Source: Luidia sarsii
Lineage: Eukaryota > Echinodermata > Asteroidea > Paxillosida > Luidiidae
Direction of reading: 5' to 3'
Length of the DNA stretch: 64,000 nt
NCBI GenBank assembly: GCA_949987565.1
Contig: OX465112.1
Coordinates: forward strand, 915,096-979,095
In this document: positions 10,386-21,063 of the stretch, in pieces
Numbering within the stretch: position 1 is the stretch's first letter
Layout: each line of letters starts with the position of its first letter
Translations under genes and position numbers: made by a program
The notes under the pieces: model-generated
Told to the model about the DNA's origin: nothing
The model's input: only the letters and a program-made list of their open reading frames with translations
Database searches by the model: none

Positions 10386-11451
10386 CTGCATCTTAGAAGT
10401 CAGAGGACCAGGATCTGGATGTTCCAAGCCTATTAGAATCATTTTCCACGCCAGGGAAATGACTGCCAACATGAAATCAATCGAGATGTGTTCATTGTAC
10501 ACGTATGCCCGCGTCATAGTCAAGCAGTCTGCATGTGTTCAGATGTAACTTGCAATGGAGCGCAATCAGGCATTTTTTATTCCAACGTTCTGTAATTTTG
10601 TTTCTGGTTTTCTGATTTCTGTTCTCCTCTTTTGTGCAACGCGAGCGTTTACTTAGCAATTTGAAGCAGCCTTCATCACTTCCAGGAATAGTGCTGGCAC
10701 ATGACGTATTGGCCATTCAATAGAAATGCAATTTTGATCCCAGTCGTTTTTTTTCCCCTCGATTAGTATTCAGTAGCACAATGGCCACTCATGTTTGGCC
10801 ACCGTATAAACGGACCAGTTTCTCTTTGACATGGTCATTTAAATACGATGGCCTATCTATATATATATGTAAGAAGGGCAGAGGATTTCCATTTTAAAAA
10901 GTCATTTTTGACGCTTTTGTTGATCGGATTGGAAAGTGCAGAAGCTGTTTCACCTTTTTCTTCTTTTTTTTTTTCTTCTTTTTTTTTTTGGGGGGGGGAG
11001 GAAATGGGAGGGGAGCGGGAGGTTAGAGGGACGACATCTGTCCGGCCCCTTAATCTTCCAGATCGGATATTGAGTATAACAATGAATAATTTGACGTTAT
11101 AGGATATAGGAGTCATGCCACTATTCCGCCGGGCATTGCATGTGCCGGAGGTCAGAGGTCGCACGGACCTATAAATTGTATCGTATTCCCACATGCACTC
11201 CCCGCCCCCCCCCCCCCGTCCTCCCCCGCCTCTTCCTCAAGGCAGTCCCAAGCGTGACCCCCTCCCCGCCCCCACTCCTCCGCCCTGCCCTCCTCTCCCT
11301 CCCCTTCCTCCTGGTCACCCTGTGATATCGCCTCGGTCAGACTGATCAGGGTAAATGCATTATGTCATCGCTCAGGAAATGATCAGCCATATAGCAGTGG
11401 CAAAACCAGCCCACATGGAACTCATTTTGCCAAAACTAAGGTCAAGTCAAG
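10386..11451. other. Unassigned stretch with T-run/G-run junction and C-rich block
   Basis: At about 10966-10998 two T-runs lead directly into nine G, the reverse complement of the C-run/A-run junction seen elsewhere. From 11200 to 11320 the strand is C-rich. No gene recognised. Confidence 0.4.
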
Positions 11452-12033
11452 TTGTTTTTTCTCCATCTCCTACCTCTCTCTGTCTCTCTATCTCTCTCTC
11501 TTTGTCTATCTCTATGTCTGTCTCTCTCTCCATCCCTCCCCCTCCCCCTCTCTCTCTCCCCTCTCTCCCATTTCCCTACACCCTCTCTGTCTCTCTCTTT
11601 CTCTCTGTCTCTATCTCCATTCCTCCCTCTCACCCTCCCCCTATCTCCCTTTCTCGATCTCTCCACCCTTTCTCACCCTCTCTCCCTCTCTCTCCACCCT
11701 CCCTCTCTCCTTCTCTCTCCCTCTCTCCCTACCCCTCTCTACCCCGTCTATGTCCCTCCCTCCCTCTCTCTCTCCTCTCTCGGTCTCCACCCTCCCTCTC
11801 TCTCCTCTCCCCCCCCCCCCCCTCTCTCTGTCTCTCTCCCCTCTCAATTCATCTTCCCTCTCTCTCCCCTCTCTCCATATCTCTGTCTCACTCCCCTTCT
11901 CTCTCTCCCTCTCCCCTTTCCCTCCCTCTCTCTCCCTCTCTCTCATTCTCTCTCTCTATCTCTCTCTCTCTCCCTCTCTCTCTCCCCTCTCCCCCCCTCT
12001 CTCTCTTCCCTCTCTCCATCTCCCCATCTCCCC

Positions 12034-12072
<39 letters not shown>

Positions 12073-12090
12073 TCTACCCTCCGCCTTTCG
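11452..12090 (-). repeat. CT-rich (pyrimidine) array
   Basis: About 640 bp of CTCTCT/CCCTCT on the plus strand, so it is GA-rich on the minus strand, opposite in orientation to the array at 6870-8160. No marker as regular as that in the 7-kb array is visible. Open frames of 252 and 307 codons here are Ser/Leu/Pro-only repeats. Confidence 0.9.
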
Positions 12091-13740
12091 TCTCGTTCTT
12101 TACGAGACAGTGATGAATGGCCCCGGCTGTATAATAAAAAAAAAGTATGGCCCGACAGACCAGTGGACGGACGCAATCCGACTGTAAATATTACCGTGGG
12201 GTCAGACTTGTCGACCACATGTAGCATTTTATATGCCTGCCTTTGGGAGGGGGAAGGGGATACAACTTTATTTGGAAATAGTTACACGGGACTTGTTCGG
12301 ATAGTTATTTCATTAATATTTCATCATTATTTATCATCTGCCTGCTATTTAAAGGGGGCCTACACAATCGCTTGACAGATTTCTTAAAAAAAAAAATAAT
12401 GGTTTCGTATTACCCCATAAATGGGAGGGAACGGGATTGGTTGAAGGAGGTAGACTTTCTTCAGTGAGACTGCAAATTGTATGTATTATATTGCGTGTAG
12501 TCTGGTGTACATTAAGTGTGGGTACCAATACCATTGTAATGCTGAAGTACTGAAAATCGTCTATAGGCCTACTTAATTAAATTATTTCCCGGGTGGAATG
12601 TTAGCGTGTTTTGTTGACTACATGACATTTGGCTGAAATATAAAAGGGCACAGTGCGCAGCCGTGTTCAAGGGATTATACGTCATGCGTATAAATGAACC
12701 TCCTTAAAACCAGTTCTTTTAGACTAAATCTAGGTAAATTGCAAACATTGTCAATTTTCTTTCTTTGCATTGTCAGTTAATGCGTGCCAGTCTTACACTG
12801 GCATTAATGATGACTCATGAATGATTAAATGGCACATTTGCATCTGGGAGATCGTTGGTATTACATAATTATGAGCTTTAGCCGGTGAATACGGTAAAAC
12901 ATCTGCATGAAATTATCGTATACGAAATCTGAGGGATATGCAGCCTGCCGGGGAGCTCAGCGTTAAAAGAATAAAGTCGGTGATTTACGGGGGAAATGAA
13001 CATGAAATTCGGGACGAATTAGCGGTCTTCGCAGAATTTGGCTCGGAAGCATAGAATTGCTACCCGCAGATGGGATTTGTGCTGAATGGGCCCTTTCGTA
13101 ATCACCAAGAGCACCACATAATGTACGGAAAGATTGTCCATGAAAAAATCCCATCAGATGTTGCCTTAATCACACTAAAGACCTTTTTTTATTCATTTAT
13201 TTATGCAAAACCCAATCCCGCCAACTACGGTCAAGAATGACAAACAGCGCTGAAGAGAATTCAAAAATCTCACCAAAAAAAATACAACAGGCAAAGAGCA
13301 CGCACAGCAACATTAATAGGACTTTAGAAAAAGATGCCTAGAAATGTGCTGGGGAAATCTGAACTGTAATACATGAAGCTGTGGACTATGTCTGGCCAAT
13401 CAAGAAATGATGTACAGCCTCCTTAAAACTCTGAGCCCCCTCCTTTGAGGGCTGCCCAAGGATATCAGGGGGAAGCATATTCCTAGCCGGCACTGAAATG
13501 TGAAGCGGAAATTAGTAAACACCATTCAGTATTGTAATTGTTATAGGCCAGTAACCTATAAATCTAGAAAACAGTTGAAACGTGTTTTAATAAAAGGTTT
13601 CAATTTTCTAAATCTTTTTGGGTGATCGCCATGTTCTTCGAACGGACTAGAAATCATCTACACTGTAAAAGGAGTGAGAGAAAAAAATTATGAAAAACTT
13701 GACTGGGAAATTTTGAACAAATTGAGGGGAAGTAATCAAA
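12091..13740. other. Unassigned stretch
   Basis: Ordinary A/T-rich non-coding sequence. TAGGCCTA at about 12565. I see no gene or repeat family. Confidence 0.35.
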
Positions 13741-13968
13741 AAGTGGCAAAGAAAACATTGACTGTACTAGACTTTGAACGCGAGACCTCTGCTTTTGCGT
13801 ACCAGTGCTGTCCCATCTGAACTATCCAGTATTTAGAAATTAGATAGTGGCCTTCGCAAAATAATAGTCAACTAGTCTTTGCCGGATGGAGGCGCCAGTC
13901 AGAAGCAATTCAAACATTAACTGCCATAATTATATCTCCAGGGATCACGCCCCGCTTTCATTCAGGAT
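13741..13968 (-). mobile_element. Family D tRNA-like repeat, copy
   Basis: Read on the minus strand: a conserved upstream block (GATCCCTGGAGATATAATTA, then CTGACTGGCGCCTCCATCC, GGCAAAGACTAGTTGACTA) leads into a degenerate tRNA-like module (A-box region near 13821, GGTCTCGCGTTCAAAG B-box region near 13777-13791) and then the tail TGTTTTCTTTGCCACTTTTT. The block upstream of the tRNA-like part is shared with copies at 23970 and 58445. Confidence 0.7.
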
Positions 13969-14384
13969 GCAAACAACCAACTTCGTCTTTAAAATATTAT
14001 TGGTAATAACTGTATTATAAATGCCCCAAATGTTCGGGGTTTTGGGCAGTCGCTTTCAATTAAAAACTCACTATCTGTGAGTTATAGACAGACCGATTGC
14101 TAGGCAAACAATTGTCGTTCCCTCAGTAGCCTCACTTTTTAGTTGTGAAGCCATCTGCTTGATTTCAACGCGGTAGTCGCGCGCGTTCCCCCCGTCAACT
14201 ATACCAAATGGTGTGCACTTCAGTGTGACGGATATCGTGACAGCCACCGCCGACCAATACGTGGCTGGTGTTGTTGTTTTTTCTCATACTCTCTCCAAAT
14301 CGACACCAAAGAGACACCAGCATGTAGAAAACCACTTAAACTGACTACTGCAATAATTAAACACAAATCAGTTTTAGAAAAAAT

Positions 14385-14520
14385 AGCAAAGATATGACTG
14401 GATCGATATTGGAACCCGGGTCCGATGTGGTTTTGTTAGCACACCAGCGCTCTTACCATCTGAGCTATCCAACCGTTACGTCGTGGCCTTCCCAACTAGC
14501 CGACTTGTCTTTATGCCAAA
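14385..14520 (-). mobile_element. Family D tRNA-like repeat, short copy
   Basis: On the minus strand: GGTTGGATAGCTCAGATGGT, AAGAGCGCTGGTGTGCTAAC, then a B-box-like GGGTTCCAATATCG. The tRNA-like module is the best preserved part; the upstream block is short and diverged. Confidence 0.6.
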
Positions 14521-14679
14521 AGTTGAGGTACAGATACCACAAAATGCCATATAGGCCTAATTGAGTAAGTAGTTTGGGGACGTACCGGTACAATATAGGA
14601 GGGATTTCGAAGAAGAGTGAAGCTTTCTTACACGGTTATTGTGAACAACTTGTGATTAGTCATCAAAAATAGAAGTTAA

Positions 14680-14896
14680 TACAAAATCTGTTGCAAACTG
14701 CTAACTGACTAAAATGACCTGCAATACATAAATCTCAAAAGTTACAGGGCCTGACGTTTCGATCCTAGCAGGACCTTTCTCAAAGGCAAAGTGACAAGGA
14801 CGAAACAGAGAGTTTAGAGGGAGGAAACTCCCTGACATACATGACAGAGGAAGGTCCTGCTGGGATCGAAAGGTCAGGCCCTCTAACTTTTCAGTT
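14680..14896. mobile_element. Family R palindromic pair
   Basis: An inverted tail (TTGCAAACTGCTAACTGACT) and inverted head (GGGCCTGACGTTTCGATCC, TAGCAGGACCTTTCTCAAAGG) are followed, after a 50-bp spacer, by a forward head (GAAGGTCCTGCTGGGATCG, AAAGGTCAGGCCC). The two heads face each other and form a 150-bp palindrome (about 14738-14891). Similar pairs lie at 20968 and 57014. Confidence 0.75.
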
Positions 14897-16051
14897 AAAA
14901 AATGAACGGTAGCTTGGACCGAAGCGTCGTAAGCACACATACCGTGCGAGCGACGTCTGTAAACGTCCAGGAACGTTTGACATTACACAGTGTATGGACT
15001 AACGACTAGATGATCCCTCAGCCATTACCGGCTGGCTGGATAGCTGAGCCACTGATCCTGCGAGATGTATATGGGGGCCCGCTCTTCCGTCTCCCGGTGG
15101 TCATCTGTACCCTATAACCGGTGCGCTGGAGTCCGGCCCTATATACCTGGCTTGTCCCGGCAGGATGTGACTGGCTATCGACGGTCTCGCAAGTCACTGG
15201 CATCATAATGACATCTCGGCCGTGCCAGTTGAAGAGTAGTATATTTACCCTAGCCTCTCGTCCCTTCCTTTATCATTTACATGGCATCCGGTCATCGACC
15301 ACTTGTCTTCATCTAAAATCTCTCAAGGGTTCACCAGGGACGTCTGTCACTCTCAAGCAGTGGTGACCTTTCACACGATAGCACTTGTAAGATTTCTCAT
15401 GCATGCGACATTTTCTAAAACCTTGAGAGTTTTTTTCGGCTCCGTGTGAAAAGGGCTTTTGGCTAACTAAACACTCCCCTCCCTCCCCCACTCCAGCACA
15501 TTATCAAATGTTATATATTCGAGATGAATACCAAATAGAAATACCCGAGTCGGCATAATTTAATCTAAAAACATCACAGCAGCAGACAAAGGACATTAGA
15601 TTATTGTCATCAGAACTCACCACGAGGCAAGAGAGAAAAATAGCCCGCAATAACAGGGAGATGAAGTTCGGTTTCACTGTTTGGAGATGACTGACGGCAC
15701 AACGCATCAAACGCATCATTTTCACCGATAACAAACAAACAGAGGGCATCGGCCCGAACACTATGGTGGCGATAAGCATTTCATGTGAGGGCTGGTCAGT
15801 ACGCTTTGTGTAGCTTTGTCCCCCATTCCCCATTCCCTCGAGGCCATGTGCTCCAGGTGCACAGTCACTATCACCGCTACCTGCTCTCTGAAATTAATAA
15901 TGAAAAAAAAAATAACGGGTATTATTCCTATAAAGCGCCTTTACGGAAACAGGTCAAAAATGCTGAAGTGTACCAGGCACGGGTTATGAGAACCAAAGTA
16001 TCGTTTTGTGTCGATTCCTAGAAATAATGAGAGAAGATTGAAGCATTCCCG
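14897..16051. other. Unassigned stretch
   Basis: No gene recognised. GC content rises at 15010-15230. The 109-codon open frame at 15504-15833 (-) has no domain I know. Confidence 0.3.
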
Positions 16052-16516
16052 ATGTCAATGGGAAGAGAGCTCCACAATTCGGGAACAGCTGTAGAGAAGG
16101 GTCTATCTCTGAGAGATTTCTACCCAGAGACGATCTGTCTCTTCCCTGGGCCTCTTCTACATGTACAGTATTCTCCCATGGTAGATATGCAGAGGGTCTT
16201 TCATCCGTTGTCCCTCGCACCTTTCACTCGCAGAACACGCAGTGCAACAGCTTCGCAGAGTCCAGTTGCTGTTCCGAAGTGCAGTACTGTGAAATGTTCC
16301 AATAGCTTCTTCCCCCGTACAGCTACGCTTTGGAACTCTCTACCTACATCCTGTTTTCCATCTTCGAACAAACTGGATCTGTTCAAGAGGAACGTGAATA
16401 TACCTTCGTTCCCTTTAGACGCTTTGATTTTGTATCTGTTTATTACTCAGTCTTCTTTTACTGTAGCAATCACCCCGAGTGGCCCCATAAGGCCTTGTTT
16501 TTGTGAGGATGGATAG
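16052..16516 (+). pseudogene. Non-LTR retrotransposon RT C-terminal remnant
   Basis: A 154-codon open frame holds the signature of the extreme C-terminus of LINE (CR1/L2/jockey-like) ORF2 proteins: a run of TRRTRSATASQ, then SNSFFPRTATLWNSLP at about residues 83-98 and LDLFKRNVN at about residues 107-115. In the family this region follows the RT and thumb domains and precedes the stop. None of the catalytic RT motifs (such as the YADD box) and no endonuclease are present nearby, so the copy is 5'-truncated and dead. The first 50 residues do not look like the family and may be chance frame extension. The predicted Met is not meaningful. Confidence 0.7.
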
Positions 16517-17755
16517 AAGAAGTTTATCCTCAGATGATCGGAGTGACCCTCTGCCAGGTTGATATAAAAATGAGTAAGTCGATCAAGTAATTTAAGCACT
16601 TGTAATAGGATCGCAAAGAATTATATATAATATGTTAAACAGTGCGACATCCTACCCCCAAAGGACAACAAAATGATATCGATTTAACAGAAGGATTACC
16701 TAACGGGCCTTCTTTTCTTGTCTGAATACATTAACGGCACAACAACCTTGATTTGTTGGAAATGGTGGTGAAGGGAAATGAACAAAAAAATCATCATTGT
16801 GCTTGGCTTCAGCACCCTTCAAACAGCACCTGTTATCCTGGCTCGGGGGGCTGAACTGAGCTGACCATAGCGGCAGGTTTTATTCTTCTTCTTTTATTTT
16901 GGAAGCATTTTAATATGAAAAAAAAACGCCCGAGAAAATAGTGGCAAATCATGACTCGGTGACGTATATAATTCACGTCGGGCACTCGCATTATTCGAAT
17001 CCGCCACACGACCTCGATCACATTATTTCAACTAATTTCACGGGAGTTCGGTTTTTTTTCCACACTGCAAGCCAATAATAGACCGATTGCCCGACCACAC
17101 TATTTACTTGCCATCACGCGTCTTATAGTCATCTCATTGGATGCCCAAACAGGAGTGGAAATGAGCAGAGTAGACTGTCCAATTGTCCACATTTTTCTTT
17201 GTAATGTTTCCATGACTGCTCATGCGGTGCCAAATGAGATGTAAAGAATCACCCGCTATAAGTCACATGATGGCAGGGAGACAAAGGTCGCGCAATTGGT
17301 CACGGTCATTGTCGCCGTGCCGTGAGAACGGAAACTGCGACCATTCACGCTGCTTAATTCTCCATAAGTCGCCGCGCTCTATCGGGTCCTCTACGGTCGG
17401 ATGAAATGAAGCGCTGCCGTTGGATCCGAACCAAGGTGGGTTTTTTTCTTCGGATTTACAGCTGAGCTGTTAGGCACAGCAGGAGATCGCTCCTTCGGGA
17501 GCATTAATTGGTCCCCGTCCGCCTCGCACAAATGACCCCCCCCCTCCCTCTATTCAGAGACCCCGAAGCCATTTTGCGCATTTCTCAGGCTTGGAAACAC
17601 AAACGAGCTTCTTACACTGACAGTCGGTTACATTACGTCGGCAATGTCAGTGGTTGACCTGGGTGGGGCAGGAATGCTACATAGCAGTGACCTTGGTACG
17701 AGGCAAACACAACTTTAAAATACAGCGTTAAAAAAAAACAGAAAGAGCGATATCA
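16517..17755. other. Unassigned stretch
   Basis: No gene recognised. The first 60 bp may be 3' UTR of the LINE remnant. Confidence 0.3.
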
Positions 17756-18131
17756 CCACCGTCATTATCATCGCCTTCATCCTCACCACCATCACCACCA
17801 CCACCATCACCACCACACCACCACCACCACCATCACCATCCCCATCACCACCACCACCACCACCATCACCACCACCACCACCACCACCACCACCATCACC
17901 ATCACCATCACCATCCCCACCATCACCATCACCATCACCATCACCACCACCACCACCAACACCACCAACACCAACACCACCACCACCACCACCACCATCA
18001 CCACCACCATCACCACCACCACCACCACCACCACCACCACCACCACCATCACCGCCACCACCACCACCACCACCGCCACCACCACCACCACCATCACCAC
18101 CATCACCACCATCACCACCACCACCACCATG
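17756..18131. repeat. (CAC/CAT)n trinucleotide array
   Basis: About 375 bp of CAC repeats with regular CAT and occasional CCC/CGC/AAC units. On the minus strand it is GTG/ATG and gives Gly/Val/Asp-rich open frames that are not genes. Confidence 0.9.
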
Positions 18132-19339
18132 TATGTTATCTTTCTTTCTATGTGTGGCGAATAATGAATTTAAATTCAAATTCAAGTCGACTTGAAGAAA
18201 CAAGACACCAAGCCGTGCATGGAGTGATCTGTAAACTGCCAAAGTGGCCGAAGAGAGACTTCGGTAGTACCAGTACGGTACGTTCATGCAGGGAACGCAG
18301 TGCACCGCAGCTATAAGCTCAGCCAAATTGTCATTTATTTTTCGAAAAAAAAACCAAGATTCCCAAAGAAATGGCGAGTGATTCCAATTATGGAATGCAG
18401 GTCAACCCCCTCACCCCGTTGGCACAACCGAAGAAGAATCCACATTCATTCTCCATTTGACATCAGAAGGAGTCATTAGAGCGCATCTGATTGATACTGC
18501 CCTGTACCTGCGCTGCCCACAGACCCATTCACTGTGCTCAAAGGTGTGTGTTACCAGGCGTTGTTAGCGCAGCTCGAATAAAAAAAAAATGGAATTACTC
18601 TCAACGATTGCCTTTGTGGGATCTGAACCACAGGCAGCAGTGACCTTAGACCGTGGGATATAGCCTTGACCCGGTCCAGGTGATAATACATGTATTTGAC
18701 GGTGTGAAAAATGCATCGGCCACCTATCATTAGATACTTGCTGTCACATTTGGATCAGCGGCGGCACCCCGTCATGGCCTGTCCCGAAAAGGGATGGCTG
18801 TGACACTTGCATGTACAGCAAGGCATGAGTTTGAGTTTGTAGGTGTGTGTATGTTGCGGGTGCATGATCGCAATACAAGCTTTCCCATCAAAAGCTAAAC
18901 CGATTTCGTTGTGTCAGGGTACTGCCAATAGGAGAATGGACTCTTCTGACCTCCCATAATTATTATTAGAGATTAAATCACCACAGAGTATCTCCGTTGA
19001 AAAGTCAACTGAAAGCAACAATTGTTTTCTTAAATTCATTTCATCGTCGCCCAGAGGTCGGTGCACGACTAAGGCTTCGAGCGAGGCGAGGCGTTCGGAC
19101 CTCAATAACCCTCAGGTCCATATTAAGGATTGTTGATGGTTGATCTGTACGGAAATAAATGGCGAGTGTGAGGATTGCACGACCAAGGACATCAATTTGC
19201 GGATTACAGAGAACTCAGTAATTATGAGGTCCCATCGTCAGTTCAAGTACGTGCGTTCAACGGTCGGCCTGACCCCTTCGTTTGGACATAATTCTCAGTA
19301 CCGCACAGCGTGACTTTCACTAGTCTTATTCTCCCCACG
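18132..19339. other. Unassigned stretch
   Basis: Nothing recognised with confidence. A TGGGATCTGAACCACAGGC motif near 18620 weakly resembles a tRNA T-arm but lacks a partner A box. Confidence 0.3.
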
Positions 19340-19379
19340 TTTTAGACGACCTGACGTTTCGATCCTAATGGTCCTGCCA
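19340..19379 (-). mobile_element. Family R head fragment
   Basis: Contains ACCTGACGTTTCGATCCTAA followed by TGGTCCTGCC, the reverse complement of the R head, without tail. Confidence 0.6.
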
Positions 19380-19572
19380 TTACTTCTATAAAAAAAAATC
19401 AATTTCTTGGAAACGGGGTGTGCTATATGGTCAGGCACTAATATCTGTATTTCGGGGTCATTTAAAGCATCTGAGAAAGGTAGGGTTTGAATGAAGTTAA
19501 GGTTTGGCCTTGCTCAACGTTATTAAGCGCTGAGTGGTCAATGTTTTGCCCGACGTCTGATGAAATAAATTC

Positions 19573-19650
19573 ACACAGCTCAATAGGGATTCTAACCCGC
19601 GACTCTTGCTTTCTAGTGCAGACGTCTTAACCACTTGACCACTGAGCTGG
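19573..19650 (-). mobile_element. Family G tRNA-Ser-like SINE head
   Basis: On the minus strand: AGCTCAGTGGTCAAGTGGTT, AAGACGTCTGCACTAGAAAG, then AGTCGCGGGTTAGAATCCC. It matches the head of the copy at 2183-2340 (GCACTAGAAAGC, AGTCGCGGGTT). It has A- and B-box-like sequence but no long variable arm and no matched acceptor stem, so I call it a SINE head rather than a tRNA gene. Confidence 0.6.
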
Positions 19651-19795
19651 TCGAGGTCGTGTGGTGGATTCGAATACTGTATAGCGGCGGGTACGCGTTG
19701 CATCATAGATATAACATGATGTTTAGTTCTGTTCGTTATTACCCGTGCACGGCTAGATAAGGTTGGAAGGTTTGCATGGTAGAAATACCAAGTGG

Positions 19796-19952
19796 AAGGT
19801 TTGCCGGTGACACCATGTAACACTTCTCTTCCGAGAAGGAATGTTGCTCCGCAAAGAGCCGGTAACTTAACATTTCGAGTATTGCGTATACTCTGCCGGC
19901 GTCGTCACCACGAGGAGAAGTGTTACATGCATGGTGTCATTGCCAACTTAAT
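19796..19952. mobile_element. Family B fold-back element, full-length copy
   Basis: Left end AAGGTTTGCCGGTGACACC then ATGTAACACTTCTC; right end GAGAAGTGTTACATGCATGG then TGTCATTGCCAACTT. The arms pair over about 33 nt. The interior (about 85 bp) differs from the other copies, which share a TGGTTCTGAAAAGAACC core. Confidence 0.7.
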
Positions 19953-20172
19953 TACACCCGAAGCGTTGATACATTCTGGAGCTGGTGGTGGTGGTGGTGA
20001 AATCGCCACAGACTCGTAAATCAACTCGTGCACATGCCTCAACGAGAACATCAATTCAATTTATTTCAGTTACCGAATAACATCGCCTTCACATCGCGGT
20101 GGGGTTATCGATTTCCAATTGATCCCTTCGACTTGGAACCTCAGGTTGCGATGGAGTGATTTCGACAGCATA

Positions 20173-20452
20173 AAGCCGTGTTCGCACTGGACTTATTGTT
20201 TTAGACCGAGACCGTGGGTAACATTCCAAAGGGTAAATCTTCCCGGCGTCCGCACTTGGACTATCGACGTGGGCAAATCAACGATTACGACCAGTTTCGG
20301 CATTGGACTTTTCGACTCGGTTAAACTGACCTGGTCAATTTTACCGGGCTGAAGTCACTCAGGTTAAACTACCCATTTGAGTCGGGTAAGTTACATGCGT
20401 GAAAAACTTCCTGGGCTGTCCGCACTGGACTTAAAATGGTCAAGTTACCCAT
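20173..20452. mobile_element. Family E element
   Basis: Starts AAGCCGTGTTCGCACTGGAC and has near its right side GGGCTGTCCGCACTGGACTT. The signature CACTGGACTTA also ends the short inverted element at 48591-48693. Internal repeats GGTCAATTTTACC and GGTTAAACTACCC look like degenerate copies of one subterminal motif. The exact ends are uncertain. Confidence 0.5.
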
Positions 20453-20471
20453 TTGCTTGGTGGAATGCTAT

Positions 20472-20505
20472 TAAAGTGGAAGGTTTGCGGTGACACAATA
20501 CATGT
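20472..20505 (+). mobile_element. Family B end fragment
   Basis: AAGTGGAAGGTTTGCGGTG followed by ACACAATACATGTAGTATTT: a solo family B terminus. Confidence 0.5.
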
Positions 20506-20967
20506 AGTATTTCTCTTTCAACCCTGGGTCGGCATTGCACAACAATGGGTTTGAATGTTTGGCGCGATCATTTTGATTGGGTAGGCCGCTGCGCGCCGAT
20601 CGGGGGACACCATGTCGTGCCCGTTATTGTATGTAGTTGTACTTTAGTGTTATTGTATTTGGTTGCTCTCTTCCAACGCTTGATACCTCCCGACCTTGAC
20701 AACCAAGGTTCTGGTTGAGAGGAACTGAACAGCCTCACCGAAGTCAATCAATAATGTTAGTGCGAGTGAATTCACCGAAAGCATTATATGAAACTAGAGG
20801 TGTGCGTATGCTCAGCATAGGTTATTCCCGAGTCGTCGATAACGGTACTTTGAATAAGGAGGAATGGTACGGTACAAAACTATCTGCGTACTTTCCAGAA
20901 CACGGACGTACACATTGTGTGCACAAGGTCTATAGGCTAAAATATTATACTCAAACGCGAATTTCAA

Positions 20968-21063
20968 AATTTAGTGGGCCTGACGTTTCAATGATATAGC
21001 AGGACCTTTCTCTGCCTTTGACAAAGGTCCTGCTATAGGATCGAAAAGTCAGGCCTACTAAAG
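20968..21063. mobile_element. Family R palindromic pair, compact
   Basis: TTTAGTGGGCCTGACGTTTC leads to AGCAGGACCTTTCTC, and after a 6-bp spacer to GACAAAGGTCCTGCTA, GGATCGAAAAGTCAGG and CCTACTAAA. Both ends are the same head facing inward, giving a 95-bp near-palindrome that can fold into one hairpin. Confidence 0.75.

Noticed and set aside
11355..12375. 252- and 307-codon open frames in the CT array
   Set aside because: Ser/Leu/Pro-only low-complexity translation of a pyrimidine repeat.
17715..18326. 203-codon Gly/Asp-rich open frame
   Set aside because: Translation of the CAC/CAT trinucleotide array.
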